Shown: piece after piece, positions 1 to 13,692 of the stretch
How the letters are laid out: every line of letters starts with the position of its first letter
Position numbering within the stretch: the first letter of the stretch is position 1
Assembly (NCBI GenBank): GCA_047495785.1
Contig: JBLDXI010000013.1
Span: forward strand, 2,914,001-2,978,000
DNA length: 64,000 nucleotides
Direction of reading: 5' to 3'
Source of the DNA: Lepidodermella squamata
Lineage: Eukaryota > Gastrotricha
Notes under the pieces: generated by a model
Seen by the model: the letters and a program-made list of their open reading frames with translations, nothing else
Told to the model about the DNA's origin: nothing
The model's database searches: none
Made by a program: the position numbers and the translations under genes

Positions 1-32
1 CGCGCGTATATATAGGAGTTGTATATTTTTAG

Positions 33-3000
33 TTGGAGACTAGGCTAAGCGATATCGCGCGAGAAAATGTTATTTTGAAGGAGACTAATGAAAAGCTCAC
101 ACAAAGGTAACTTGCCGTCGAAGCCTTCATTTTTTCGCATTATCAATTATTGTACGATCCACAGTGCTTTTGATGTCGATCGAGAACGCGGCCTTCAAGA
201 TCGAGAATCTGCTTATCGTATTCAAATTCAACAGTTGGAGGCCACGCTCAAGGCTGATTTCGGTGAAAAGTCTTCCATTCTAGAAAAGTTGACAGAAGAA
301 CGAGCAAACGCAGACAAAGTACGACAGGAGCTCAAGGACGAGCGCTTGAAATGCGCGCAGTTGAAGCAAGAGCTGGATGCAATGAACGACAAAATGAAGA
401 TATTTTCGAAGGCTAGCGCTGTTGATTTTGACGAGCTTGGCGAGGCTTTGATGCTTATTCGCGAGAGAAAACGCAATGCAAATAATGTCGCGAACGAGTC
501 AGCAATACTGAAATCGATCGGTAATGCGGCACATGCCCAGGACGGCATCAAAGATTGGAAGAAGTTGTATGAAGAGTTGGAAATCGTTCAAGCTGAAACA
601 GTGAATGAGCTTGATAGAACACGAGCTATTCTTAGTGTTCAATATAGGATTAATAAAGATTACGCGCAGGAAGTTGAAGCAACATCACGCCGCCTTGAAT
701 CAATCCAGTCTGAATCAGAATCCCGACTTCAAGAATACGCGAAACTGTTGGATCTTCGCTTGGCTCGCATTCGGAAGCTCGAGGCTAGACTTCGCGATTT
801 GGCCTACGGGGTTCGCCCTCTGCGGCCCATGGCTATGGTCACCCCAGCTGGTTTCGATGACGAGCAGAAGGGCGAACTCGAGGCTGGCCAAAATCTGTTT
901 GAGATCCACCTTGATACGCTACGCATCAGCTCAGACACCCTGCGTATTTTGGGCGAACCGGAAGTCACAGTTTTCTGTACCTGGGGCTTCTACGAATTCG
1001 AGCTGCAGAAGTCGCCAGTAATTCGGTCTTACAACTCAACTGCGCTTTTCGACTGCACGTCTCAATATATCGTCACAGTTGATGACTTTTTCTTATCTTA
1101 CCTTGCCCATCGTCCGCTGATTATCGAACTTCACCGAGCACGGGGCGGGCTTGATTACGAAACGATAGCTGTTGCTCGAGTTAGCCTGAAGGAATTGCTT
1201 GATTCGCAAGAACCAATTTGCCGCATGTCTGGTAGCGTTCATTTCACCGGACTCTCCGGGGCTCTCGAGGCGATTCAAGTTGCTGAACTCGACTTCTGGG
1301 TGTTACTCCGCGTGCCTATGCAACATGCTTTCCGACTGTTCCGAGAACGCCTCAAAGCCATGAACTACCTCGTCTCTGATGCGAAGAGCCGAGACGCAGC
1401 TAAGGCCGTGATGGATACAGTTGGTCTGGCGAAGTCTGCTGTTGGCGATGAAAATGTGAATATCCTTCACATTCACATTGTTCGATGCCAAAATCTGGTG
1501 GCTTTCAGCGGCAGCCATAACCAATCACAGCCACCCCGCCAGCCAAGCGCCTACGTGGCATATAAACTGCTGGATTACCCTGAACATGTCACAGCTACGG
1601 TGCCAGAGTCGAGCGCTCCTCAGTTCAACGACCACCACACCTTCACTTTGTACACAACTGCTGATACAGATCGATTCTTGAAAACCGAAGCGTTGCAATT
1701 GTTTGTGTTTGACGATGTCGCACCTGATACGGACGCAACTGCTTATCTGGGCCGGGCTCGAATTCCTATGATAAGCCTGACGAATAATCAACCAGTTCAA
1801 GGGTTGTTCGAACTAATGCGAGCTGATGGAACGGCGAGTGGGGTTATCGAAGTTCGATTATCATGGCAGTTTGCCTATAAACCGCCTTCGAATCTTATTA
1901 TGACCGGCCCGCCGAAACTCGGCCCAGATTCGGAGATTCCGGAGGTTCCAGTTCGCGACGTTGATGCGCAAAATCTTCAACGGCAGTTGCAGCAGTCTTC
2001 TCGCCCGCAAACTTCGCAGTTGTTAGGGAAAACTGTTCAAACCGCTGATTCACAGGCTAATCTTCCGCCGGGAACTCTGCCGACCCCGGTTCATTCCATG
2101 GTGGTCCCAGTCGCTGCTGCCCCGGCGCCGGCTCCTCAACTGGTCGCTGCCACCCCGTTCCCGGGTGTTCATGCTCAAATTTTACCAGATACCGCCTCGA
2201 TGAATCAATCGCTTCCACCGCCCCAGCCTACGCCGGTTCTTCAATCCGTCTCACCAGCCTCGATGCCTATCATTTCTCCCGCCCCTCAATCTGTCCCATC
2301 CGATAAGCCGAGGAGCCAGTCAGAATCCGGCTCTCAGCCTGAAGTTGTTTTCGAGTCTGACTCCGAAGGCGTTGTAGTCGAAACATCGCGTCTACCGAAA
2401 TCAGTCCGCCAATCACTTGAACAGGTCGTCTCAATTACGGTTCATTCGCTGCGAATTAAGGCAAATTCCAGCATTGGACGAGATGACAATATCACACAGC
2501 TATTTATTGCCTTTGATTTCGGAGCAATTTCACAGGACGAACTCGAAACGCCGCTGTCGCTGCCAAAACCTACTGGCGGAGCTGAACGGGACTTGTTGTA
2601 CAATTTTACGAAAATTATTCCGGTTGCGCCGTTGAAAAACCCGCAAAACCGAGCGTTTTTAGCGCAACTTATTTCGGGCAGTGACCGAAGAGCCTGTTCG
2701 CTGGTTTTCTCGGTTGTTAACGAGTCGGTCGATTCCGATGAATGCGACGACATTGCCGAGGCCTTGGTCGATATCCGAGATGTCCTAAATCGTGAAGATA
2801 TCCGCGAGAAGGAATTCGAAGGTATAAAAAACAATAATTAAATTTTGAAAAATTTATTAAATTTTTCTAATTTCAGTGCGGTCATTGTCGGACAATTCTG
2901 TGGTTGGATCGCTCAAGTTGACTATAATTTGCCACGATATTCTAGTTGCGATTAAACACGAGTTGGAAAGCGGACATCTAACAGCTTCAACGCAGCCTGA

Positions 3001-3037
3001 TTTATCTCGATCTGTAACAATGTCTCCTACCGTTTAA
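33..3037 (+). CDS. RPGRIP1L: RPGRIP1L-type ciliary transition-zone scaffold, 3' part (5' end outside window)
   Basis: Exons are 33-106, 165-2821 and 2877-3037; introns of 58 and 55 bp keep the frame, and the first visible exon follows a TTTTTAG acceptor, so earlier exons lie off the window. About 963 residues are visible. Order: coiled coil (about residues 1-240) ending in the family signature LARIRKLEARLRDLAYG; a first C2 domain starting GQNLFEIHLDTL; a second C2 near residues 455-590; a Pro-rich linker; and a C-terminal RPGR-interacting-type C2 that is only completed by the last exon (VGSLKLTIICHDI). RPGRIP1L (NPHP8/MKS5) is known to organise the transition zone of cilia. The reading through 2841 to an apparent stop is unspliced intron. 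A poly(A) signal AATAAA lies near 3486. Family assignment is secure; RPGRIP1 versus RPGRIP1L is inference. Confidence 0.9.
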
Positions 3038-6009
3038 ATAATGAAAGTCTCGCCATCAAAAAAATCCTCCTTAATTTTTCACCTGCTTTTTTGATACACG
3101 TGTCAATTTTCCAACACCATTTTTGCTTTAATGATAATTTATGTCGGAACAATTTCTTTGTTGTTTTGTGCCATTTTTCGTTTGTGCCGCGCGTGATAAC
3201 TTCTCATTGAAAAAAATGTCAAAAATTGGCATTTAAATATATTAAATAATGTGATGTTTTATCATTTATTGCTATTATTATTATTATTTTTATTTGTATG
3301 AAACTGTCAGCACACACACGAGAGTCAATGCGTTTTTACATTTATTATTTGAAAAGAATGAACAACCGCGGTATCTCTCCATCATTGTTTCATTTTTACG
3401 CATTCACCTCCACTGATACTACGTATTTAATGACCGTTTGAAAACAATACTGTGTTCTCGTAAAAATTGTTACAGCATTTTGGACAATAAAAATGTGTTC
3501 AATTGTGCTAATTTTATACCGCCTTTTATTCTTAGGTGACTAATATACCAGGATTTTTTTCCTGAATATTCCCCAGCGCTGTAATCGCGAAAGCCGCAGA
3601 TATCACAAGGTACGTGAGGGGTCCACCTTAATTTTATCGCGCGAGACGAGTGACGCTAAATTGGCTACTGAGCTGATTTAGAAAATTAGCTAGAAATACA
3701 CCTAAAATCATCATCGAGTACACAGGGAATAAAATTACGGGAAATTTGTTGACTCTAGCTTTGGAAAAAAATTAATTACGAAGCTGAATAGGGCCTTACA
3801 ATTGCATTCCTATCAATCTAGGAAAACAAGTGACACCTCTTTTCATGAAAGTGCCTCTTTTCTCTAGGTATTATATTCAATTATAAATTAAAGGGCCCGT
3901 GTTTACTTTTCAGGCGTGAATGAGAAACACGCAGGATTTTTTTCTCACATATACCTGCGATTTTCTTTCTATTACATATTTTGCACCAGTGATAATAGCA
4001 GATGATTGCCCTTAGCATCGCCCCGTCGGTGATGTATCGACCGGGCGCTGATTGCTGATAGCTGACTGTCTGTTAAGTGATTTATTGTTGTTATTGCTAG
4101 GTTATTACTACGGCTGCTGTTCGCAACGCAACGTCAGGGGGCGTTTCAGTAAATGGCTTCTAGGATAGTAGCTGTGTTTACGCACTGTTATACTATAAGC
4201 TAAACACTCCAAGACCAAGGGCAATCGGTTGTTTAGACTACCTACCGACATTTCAGCCGCCCGTCACCTCTCGTTTAGTTTACAATGATCTATTGAGCTG
4301 CGGGCGCCAATCGGTTTGCATTATTACAATTAGACGGTGCGAATGATTGGCCGCTGCCGATTTCGGTGATATGATACTCGAGTGCGATGAGCCCCGAAAC
4401 GATAACCCTGAAACGCTGAGTTCATGTTTACGCAATTAACACAACAGCGCCGCGCCCGTTCAACCGATTATCCCAGCGTAAAAATAGCGATTTTTCAAAC
4501 TCGATATTTATATTATGAGTACTATCTACTACTCCACAACTGACTACAGCAACATAGCGAAAAATGTTCATAATAATAATACATTATTTTCTATGCGGTA
4601 GTGATTATTGAAAAATAACGAATTGTTCTATACTTACTATTTACCTCGCAGCGTGATTGTTCTTAGTGCGTCTTTGCCTTTTGTTATTTTCCCATCATCT
4701 TTGTTTGCCTGCAGCCCATAGCGCATCTATCCGGCAGTATTATACACATACTTGTGGTTTTTTCCCCTCACACCTTGTCATCCGTCTCGAGGACCAGCGT
4801 TAAAAAAAACATCCCTAAGGCGGATAATGACCAACAAATCATTTGACCTTTTCTTTCATCACTCAAGTCATTATTAGGTAGTAATAAATAGCGTGCGTTT
4901 AAAATCGCGCGTGGGGCCGGCCTCGTGATGGCCTCGAGCACACATGTTTGAATAAACGACGGTGGGCTAAATGTCAAACTAGCATGCTATAATATATCTC
5001 GCAAAGCCGTCATCATCATTATCATCAAGGCCACGTGTATAAATTTGCACTAGAAGTTTTATTTTAAAACAAATCCGGATAATTTTTAGCGGTTTAGTGA
5101 AGGCGGTGTTTTCTCGCGCGTCAACAGGTTATCTGAGACTCGAGACCAAATTTATGCGCTTATCCCCGTCGCCGCCGCCCTGTTTTTTTTCGCCGTAGAT
5201 CCCCGGAAAAATAAATTATTATACCTTGTACAACTGCATCGTCTTTTGTACAACCACGCGCGTGTGCTGTATGAAAATGTGCCGTTTTTCGTTGCGGTGT
5301 GTCATCGTTATCATCCTTGAGGCATGCGCGTGTTTGTGCACCCGAGTGTAGGCATGCTTTTCGATGTATAACTTGCCGAACGCAGAAAACAAATACCTTA
5401 TATAAAAAAGATGACTTTTTACTCTCGCTCCTTCTCTTGTCTTCATACAAGTTATGATGCCATGTTATTTTTACCCGGCCTTTTTACGAAACGCCTATTA
5501 GACTGAACACGTGCGCGGGGAATACCGGTGGTTGTAGTCTTACTATAAAACGCGGGTCCCGTTATAAATAACATATTCGAGCTATCCCCCACAAGTAAGT
5601 GCGAGTAGTAGTATATAGCCAAATATTATCAAAAGGGCCGAGCCCCAGTGAGACTCGCTTGGTCTGCTTGGGACAATATAACGAAACGCTTTGTTATATC
5701 GCCTTTATTTTTCGGCAAAGCGGTGAAAAAGCGAGTTACGCCGGAAGTCTCATCACAATAGAGACTGGACATTGCAAAAACCAGCTTCATTAGAGCCAAC
5801 GTTTTTCCGCCTTAATTTTACTAAGCCTGACTTGGTACAAGAGAGGCAAATAACACTTTTATTTATTTATTTATTTACCGTTTCCTACGATCCAGCAAAT
5901 GTGTCTCTCCCCTTGATTATAGGTCGTTTTCGGTTTATTATTAAGTCATATTTATAATATGTGACGTGCTTCGGAAAAAGGAAGTCGAAACCTTTTCTCG
6001 TTTTGAAAA
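3038..6009. other. Gene-free spacer between RPGRIP1L and CAS genes
   Basis: About 3 kb of AT-rich sequence. The first 450 bases are probably the 3' UTR of the upstream gene. The open frames here are short, overlap each other on both strands and match nothing I recognise. The right part presumably carries the promoter and 5' UTR of the CAS gene, but I see no clear TATA box close to its start. Confidence 0.6.
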
Positions 6010-9000
6010 ATGTTGGCTCGAGCGCTTTACGACAATTACGCCGATTTTGCTGACGAGCTGACGTTTCGCCGCGGAGATACGCTCGTAGTAATAGAGCGAG
6101 AACTCAGCGGGGCTCCAGGTTGGTAACAAACGATGTTGTATCTTTTCATTTCATCAATCATTCTTATACAGGATGGTGGCTTTGTTCGTTCCGAGGTCGA
6201 CAAGGCATAGTTCCAGCCAATCGTTTACAACTCATTGCAGGTCAGTTAGCACCAAATATCGTGTGCGGTAAATAAAAATATTATTTTTTCGCGGCCCACG
6301 AGAGATAACGCGGGAAAAATGATCTGGCGATGAGCGTGGGCGCGAAAACAATTATAATTAATTGCCAGTTGTTTTTGACGGTTATATTACTAGATATTTT
6401 CATTAGGGTGCGATTTCCCAGATTTTTTATTATCACTCGGCGCATCAATATCGCGCAAATCATAATACGCGCTCGACGATAAGTCGCGCTGTTGGAGGTC
6501 GGCAGGCAGCATAAGGCGCTCATTTTTCTTATTTTTCCTACCTGATATTATGTGTTTCCACGTATAGTTCAATGTGGGGGGCATGTGGGGTAAGAAAAAA
6601 TAACTACCTCAATACAACAATCATCCCATTGTTTTAACATGTACAACTACATCTATGCCTAGTTTACCTAATACATATATTGAAAAATAGGTGAACGGTT
6701 GTTGGAGGATGTGTTGTATAAGTATATATTACTGTAAAGCGCGCAACTACTTGTGCGATAACTTTTGGCGTGACCGTATAAAAAATAAGCGCGCAGAAAT
6801 AGGCGCACGCATATAATAGCGGAGCCTAATAATATTATTATTATTTCCAGCAATAAAAACGCGCGCGTCTCGTCGAAAGAGCCGCGCGCGAGCGTGCGGT
6901 TATAAGGTTATACCGTGGCCTTATTCTCTGTTAAGGCGTATGAAAAGGAAACGCCGCTGCTTTTTCAGCCGCGTTTGCTTTGCGTGTGGCTGAGCGCTTG
7001 CATTCGAAGGCGAAAAAAACCGGCTCTTTGCTTCATTTGCGGCGGCGCGCTGCTTCCCAAGATGCAGCTCTAGTTTTATAATAAAACACCAACGCTGTAT
7101 ATATCTCAACACTGGCTATCTGTCCGCCTCGTATAAAAACGTACGGTAGGTAACCAGCTATCATGTTGAGCGAAATCGCTCGCGAACGCATCCCGTACTA
7201 AATAAGGTAGGTAGGTGTAGGTAGGTACAGTGTATAATGGGTGTTTTTATTATAAGTCTACTACCAATATATTATAGAATGGCCGCCGATCATATTGCTG
7301 CGGCCCGCTATAGAGTCCATTTTTGCGGTCCCGCGTGCCGGCTTCAAGTTATGCGCGCAGCTTCTAAAAATGTGTATTGTTTTTATCATAATAATAAATG
7401 GCACGCATTTTTTAGAGCCGACCCGCCGCCATCGGCAGGTTACGGGCGATCATTATTACCGCGCTAATGTTGGCTTACCTATAAGAAAAAAAAGGCGCAC
7501 TCCAGTAACCCGTTCTTTTCCATCAAACCTTTGCGAGGAAATAGCTAAAAAATTGCTTCATTCGTGACTTTTCCCGCAATTATCTCGCGTTGATTATTGT
7601 GTGTTTTTTCATTTCTTGAATATAGTTCGCGACACAGACGATCTTAACAGTAGCGGCGTTAGCAGTCCTAACACCGGTAGTTCATCGTTCAAAAACCGAG
7701 GCTATTTTTACGCGCCGTTGAGTGACGGCCAAGCCGCTTATTTAACTTCGCCGGCCTCGTCAAGCCTTTCGCCGTCGATTAACACCAATCTACCGCCGCC
7801 GGCCTACAGCGAAAGCGACCCGTCGCCTGGCCTCGCCTCTGATCCGGAACAGGGCGAAACAACATACGAGGTAATATTATATGCCATTAAATAATTATGT
7901 TTATTTGACATTTTTCATGCCGGCCAAGTGTGATGCACTCGATTGCCATTTTTTCGGGGCTCGTAAAATAGCAATAATTTTTATTTCGCATTTTTTGTTA
8001 TATTCTATTAAGGTGTTCGTTAAGCTTTGTTCTATATCTCAAGTGGCTAGATAATAACGACAGTTCAGCGATGTTATCTTGTAAAAACGCACACCTTTTT
8101 CGCATCTTAGCGCTGTTTTTACAACTACACTCTTGTAAGGCAATAAAAACAGCCGTTTGTTTTTTATGGCGTAATATTGTTGGAAATTAAGACTAAATTA
8201 TGAACATGCATGCAGCGAAAAAGAGTCTGGGCGGTTAAAAGCTTTCGCGCCTGCTCTTTATATCGCATTATTTTATCGCTTTTGTATCAGAAACATTAAT
8301 TTTTCCACCAGCCCAGATTCACCTTGCCAAAAGGCTTATATGTCAAAATCTGCTCTGAAGTCTAACCCAGAAAAAAGATTATTTTATTCCCCTCTTTTAG
8401 ACTTATTAGAATTTTCAAAAAAATTATTTCCAAATAATTCTCCTATTATATCATTTCCTATACTAATTTCCTCTTTTGATTCCTGCAAAAAATTGGACAC
8501 GATATTCTGTTGTTTCCGCAATCGCATTCTCATTATATTTGAAGCGTGTTAGGACACGTGTCACATGACACGTTTTCTAGATTCTCGGGTACAGTTGTCG
8601 CGAAGTGCCGCTAGCTAGCCACCGTCTTCCTTTATTCACGATTCGCACTTTTTATATTAGGTCACAAATTATTAGACCCTGCGTTTACTGCTTCGTCTCA
8701 CGATACATTTTTTTACGTTTATTTCCTCAAGTTCTTGTTTTCTGCTTCCGGACACTTGGAACAATGCAAGTTGGAATTATGAAAAATTCCAATGGAAATG
8801 GTTGCAATCAAAGAGCTCATTATCGAGTTGTAATTAATTTTTGAATAATTTATTAATTAATTAAAAATTATTAAAATAAGTAAAAAAATATTTTTTGGCA
8901 TATAATATAATGTATCTATTTATTGCAGAATTTTGCGTCACTCGAGGGCGAAAATCTGTACGAAGACCCGACAATTTGGGACCAGCCTTCTCACGGCGGC

Positions 9001-12000
9001 GAAGTAACTCCGACAATGCTCAAACAAAACCGAAGCGGCTACGCGATTCGCACCACTGCCTCGGCGTCAGCCTCAACGAACACCCACCAGGCCTCGCCAA
9101 ACAGCGGCCTACTCGTTACAACAACCGCACATCATCGCATTAATCCAGTTGAAACAAGTTACCAGGCGAATAGCACCGATTCGGGTGTCTACAGCCAACC
9201 GCCGTCGAATCGCAGTAACGTCGGCGATTACGCCGAGGACCTCTACGACTACCCAGCCGCTTTTCAACAAATGCACGGGAAATTTGATAATTTAACAACT
9301 GCGACAACTACCTCGAATGTTAACGCGCAGGACGGCGTTTACGATTTAGTCCCCGGGCCGAATGACCAGCAGATAGGGGGTGACTATGATTTTGTCTCTA
9401 TGCCGCACCCTGCGTTGAGAAACCAACACCAACAGGCGCCGATGGGTGACTACGACGCCCTGCCGCCGATGATTCTACTGCAGGAGGTTCCGACGCCGAT
9501 TGCGCAGCAAAATGCGCCGTCCGAGTCGTTGGAAACGCTACCTGAATTTTCGCCCGCCGAATGCGAGAAGGCGTTCGAATGCCGGCGTAACGTTATCGAG
9601 CGACTTGTTCGCTACGAGCACGCTGTCACGCGGGCGGCGACGCGATGGGCCAAGTTGTTTAGCGTGTCCGGCTGGCGGAAGAGTAACTACCTGGCGGCTA
9701 ATGCTTACCCGATTCGAACGACGGGTGAGCATTTGTCGAATGCTATGACTACGTTTGCGGCTTTTGCCGCTGCGGCGTTATCTCGCCTCGATTTTCCGAC
9801 TTTTTCGACGGTTTCCGCGCTACGGCAACACTACGAGCCTATGTACATCGAGGCGACTAATTTCAAGAAATATCTCAACAGGTAAATACAATTTCTGTGG
9901 AAAGTTTGGACCCGTAGCCTAGGTCATATTGAAGCACTAGTTTATTTTTCACTATTTTCTGGAATTTCAGGAAAAATATGAAAAAAAATCGGGAAAAATA
10001 TTTTACTCAAAATGAAAATTTAGCCCGCTGTTTCGTCAATTTTGAGAGGTTTTGGAACGTTTTTATTTGGTAATCTTCAAAATTTCCTCGCTTCGCTCGT
10101 TTTTGGTTGAAATCACTACACTTAAAAAAATCCCGGAATTAGCGGCCTTTAATAACCCTCATATACAGCCAAAATTAAGATAATAAGGCCCGTCCCAGCC
10201 CTCTCATTAAACATTACTCTGGAAAAATAATTCGCTGAGAGGTTAAATTATTCAATATTTAAAAAGCTCTTATAGTCAATTTGGGAAATACAGCAACATT
10301 TTTTTCCATCCCTGGCAGCTCCAGGATTCAAGATCGCACCCTGATTATAAATGTCACATTTCGAGTAATTTTGTGAAATGGACGATCGAAATTTCTATAG
10401 AAAATCAAGCAGTCTTAATTCATCTGGATTTCTCAAAATCGATCAAATAATCAAATTCTGGAAACTTTTCAAAAATGGCTTTTTGGGCGAATCATTTGAC
10501 TCATAATCATAATCATAATTATCATAATCATAATTGGCTCCGTTAATGATGAAATTTTTCTTTTAATGTCAGGCTATCATTAAATTAATACGTAAATTCG
10601 TTAGAAAATCCGAAAATTGGCTTCATTATTTAATTTCCCTTAGTCAATATTCTGGAAAACCTGTGATTTTTCCATCGAATTTTAGCTCAGGATTTAGGTG
10701 GTCGGAAAAAGCTGTATTGCTACGATTAATTTAATTTTCAAAGGCTGTTTTATTCCTTAAAAGTAATTTTTAAGGGTTCTGCCGAGCTTTAATTAAATAA
10801 TTAAATTAAATTAAATTGATTTTTTATAGCGTGAGTTTGGTGAATTGGTCGCTCGAAAATGCTGCGCCACATTTGGTTGGAACCTTCGGCGTTATGCTGC
10901 ACAGCCAGCGAACTTTTCTCAATAATCTACAGCAGTTTTCGAATGCTTTAAAACGTGCCGATTTCACAACGATCACATCGACCCGAGGCTCGACGCATAA
11001 TCTCAGCGAAGAAAAGCCTCGCGAACGTCTCCCGAACGAGCCGCTGCCACCTCAACCGCAGCAGCAGCAGCAACAGCAATCGCATAGAACTTACATGGTT
11101 GTAAAAGACGTGCAACCCTCTCCTGTGCTGACCCACCCCCAAGAAATACCGATCGTGCACCTGCAACGCGACAACTCGGTGCCGTCTACGCCTAAACAGG
11201 CGCAGCGCGGCATTTCGACTGTTCATATCACAATACCGGCAGTTACAGTCGGCAGTTCGGGCGCTACTAACAACAACAGTACAAGCAGTGTTAGCACGAT
11301 GACGACTAACGCAGCCCCAGCACCGCCCGCCAGTGCAACTTCGACGCTGAATAGGCAGCAAAAATCGTTGAGGTTCGCAGAAGATCCGGCGCTCACGTCG
11401 CAACTCGCCGGCGATCTCGACCAGCGAACCGGCGAGTTGAGCTTCGTTGTTAGTACGTTTGTACTGTCGCTGCGGCGGACTCAGCCGAACAGCTTCAACC
11501 GGTTGGAAATGCCGGATGGACAGCGTTATAATGGTGGCTTTATCGAGTGCGGCAAATTGCTGGTCAATGTAGCGCATAGGTAAATGAGAATTCTTTGAAT
11601 TTCTGCTTTTTGGTGTATCAATCTAGCTTTCAACCTGGAAATAGGTCCATTTATCCTATAAACTATAAACTCATAGGAAACTGGAAGCCAAAACCCTAAA
11701 CGCAGATTCCAAGCTATTTTTTAAAAGATGAATCTTTTTCTAAAATTGGGAATTCGAACCTAATCTTTATCTACTGAATGAGGAATGAGGGATGTTGAAG
11801 TTTGGATACAATAACAATGGATCCACCGCCAATATTGAAGTTCCAGTACTAAATTTTTCCGATTGCTAGCATTTCGAGTTTCCCCTGATCGATAGTGATG
11901 TCCCTTCAATGCGTAGGATTGAAGAAAAATTGTCGACGGGGCTTTTTTAACTGATTTTATCGGAAAAATCACTAATCTGTTAAATTGATATCGAAAAATC

Positions 12001-12767
12001 GAAATCCTAAAACTGACCTGCCGATTTTTCGAAGCTCGAAAAACTCCATTTTGAGGTAATCGAGTACTGAAGCCTTAATTCAATTAGGTGTTGGAACCCT
12101 AAATCTAGGGCAATGGGAACCCTAGAACCCTAAATTTAGAAGGTTCCCCCAAAATTGCCGAAAATGTGTTTCGCAAATGTGTTTAGCAAGCTAAGTTAGT
12201 TAGCGAAATATGAGGAAACCTCTCCAGGAAACCATTATGCGGAAAATATAAAACTACCATGAATTAGTGTGAATTTCCTCTCACGCTAATTTCTTCTATA
12301 TGGTTCTCTTCACTTGAGCTTACCCTATTTATAATTTCACAGTTTTACTGATTCATTTGATGAATTGGAAAATTCAAGAATTGAAATTACAGGATATTGC
12401 TCCCAGTAGAAAATTATTTCCCACTCGAGATTTTTTAGTATTTACGTGAGAATTAGCTTTGATTCGTTTTTTTCTTTCCAGTGTTGTAATTATCGGCGAC
12501 AAATTGGCAACTCATATATCAGAACCCGATAGATCGGAAGCGATAAAAACGTCTACGGACCGGCTTCGCGTCTGCATTCGCGTTTTCGTCGAGAAGTTGA
12601 AAAATCTGGCAAGTGCCGGCACGCGGTCGGCCGGCGCCGTCGACGACCTGATCACCCACGTCGAGGTGCTGCGGTCGCAAGCCGACGCCATCAAGCACCG
12701 GCTCGGCGCCGCTGATTCATCTTCTTCTCAAACCCTTTCGACGCAGACGGCGACGCTGACGAGGTAG
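6010..12767 (+). CDS. BCAR1: CAS-family SH3 adaptor (p130Cas/BCAR1-like), complete, 803 aa
   Basis: Six exons join in phase: 6010-6118, 6172-6240, 7626-7870, 8929-9881, 10830-11579 and 12482-12767. The protein opens with an SH3 domain (ALYDNYADFADELTFRRGD, then GWWLCSFRGRQGIVPANRL) that is very close to vertebrate p130Cas. The substrate region carries few tyrosine motifs: YEDP, YSQP, YDYP and looser YDLVP, YDFVSMP and YDALPP. Next come a four-helix serine-rich-type bundle (exon 4, from EFSPAECEKAF), a poly-Gln linker (exon 5) and a C-terminal FAT-like domain (FVVSTFVLSL, then VVIIGDKLATHI). CAS proteins link integrins, FAK and Src kinases at focal adhesions and bind partners once phosphorylated. 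Introns of 0.9-1.4 kb are long for this window. Whether it corresponds to BCAR1, NEDD9 or a pre-duplication CAS cannot be told; single-copy invertebrate CAS is likely. Confidence 0.9.
11770..11940. repeat. Dispersed repeat, copy in CAS intron 5
   Basis: It shares ordered blocks with 20340-20490 in the SALL intron. No open frame or terminal repeat is evident, so a non-autonomous relic is likely. Confidence 0.5.
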
Positions 12768-13563
12768 ACAGACGGACGACATCATCAGGCCCTGAAAACT
12801 CAAGCTAAAACAAAATAGGTGCATTTTTTTCAAAAAATCTTGACAAATAAATCGAAAAAGCTGTACATTTTCTCTCTGTCTCGGTGACGTATCTTTCTAT
12901 AATACTGGAAAAAATTGAATCGTTTTATCACTATATATAAATCTGTCGAAAAGGGATTGACGCTTAAAAAATCATTTTTACGCTGGCCTTAAAATTTGGA
13001 TAACAATCAAAGATGAGAAAAAAAACTCGCATGTAAGACGACCTTTTCCGCTTGATATTTTATTTTTCATAACGCAAACCCATCTCTCAAGCGAAAACTT
13101 TTATGTTACGTTTCATGTCCTCTCGATATGTCTTCCTTTCCGCGCAAATTTCGTGTCGATTGATTTTTACACACCATCTTATTATTTGATTGCAAGTCGT
13201 TAAGGAAGACGCAAAACTCTCATCCTCTCATCCGCATTTTATGTAAGGATCTAATGCTGCTGTGAAAATCCTCTCTGTCATCAATGCTGACGTTATTATA
13301 CAACATGAATTTTTTATTTACAAAATATTCGTTGCTATTCGTGAAAAAAATGATACGACTGAAATAATGATTCAGAAAATTTGAATAAAAAAAATTGAAA
13401 AGAAATTTGTTCTCGTTTGTTTTTTCGTGTAAAATGGCGCCATACCTGGATGACGCAAAAAACAACAATTTTTTCACGTGATCATTTGCTACTCGGCTTG
13501 GCTTGGCGTGAGTATTTTCTTCTGGTGACACGCGGCGGGTATAAGCAAGCATTACTATCAAAT

Positions 13564-13579
13564 CTGTCATACCTGAGCC
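13564..13579 (+). promoter_or_regulatory. Conserved promoter motif of EF-hand gene 1
   Basis: The 16-mer CTGTCATACCTGAGCC lies 129 bases before the start codon and about 33 bases before the TATA box. It recurs at 14184 and 15469 before the other two EF-hand genes, so it is a likely shared activator site. Confidence 0.55.
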
Positions 13580-13611
13580 ACGCGCTTTCATAAAAAATTA
13601 CTTCTCATGGC

Positions 13612-13619
13612 TATATAAG
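13612..13619 (+). promoter_or_regulatory. TATA box of EF-hand gene 1
   Basis: TATATAAG lies 81 bases before the chosen ATG and is matched by TATATAAA in the equivalent place of gene 2. It puts the transcription start near 13645, downstream of an earlier in-frame ATG-like extension, which supports the start at 13693. Confidence 0.7.
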
Positions 13620-13692
13620 GCAGGTGAGCAACTGGCTTAGCTTAAGTAAATTTGTTCTTCAGAAATTGCTTTCAGCTTTAAACTCTTTCAAC

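Larger units (their letters stand above)
13338..13620 (+). repeat. Promoter-side direct repeat, copy 1
   Basis: This roughly 280-base upstream block of the first EF-hand gene recurs almost unchanged in front of the second gene (13941-14250), including a long AT-rich stretch, the string TCGTGTAAAATGGCGCCATA and the core promoter. It is the footprint of a tandem gene duplication. Confidence 0.85.

Noticed and set aside
4980-5060. CATCATCATTATCATCAAGG run considered as a tandem repeat or satellite
   Set aside because: Too short and irregular to call a repeat array.
10948-11577. 209-codon minus-strand open frame opposite CAS exon 5
   Set aside because: It mirrors a confirmed coding exon; the Leu/Arg runs are the antisense of poly-Gln and Ala codons. 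No family similarity.
13220-13591. 123-codon minus-strand open frame before EF-hand gene 1
   Set aside because: It lies in the promoter-side repeat; the second copy of the repeat does not keep it open, so it is not coding.
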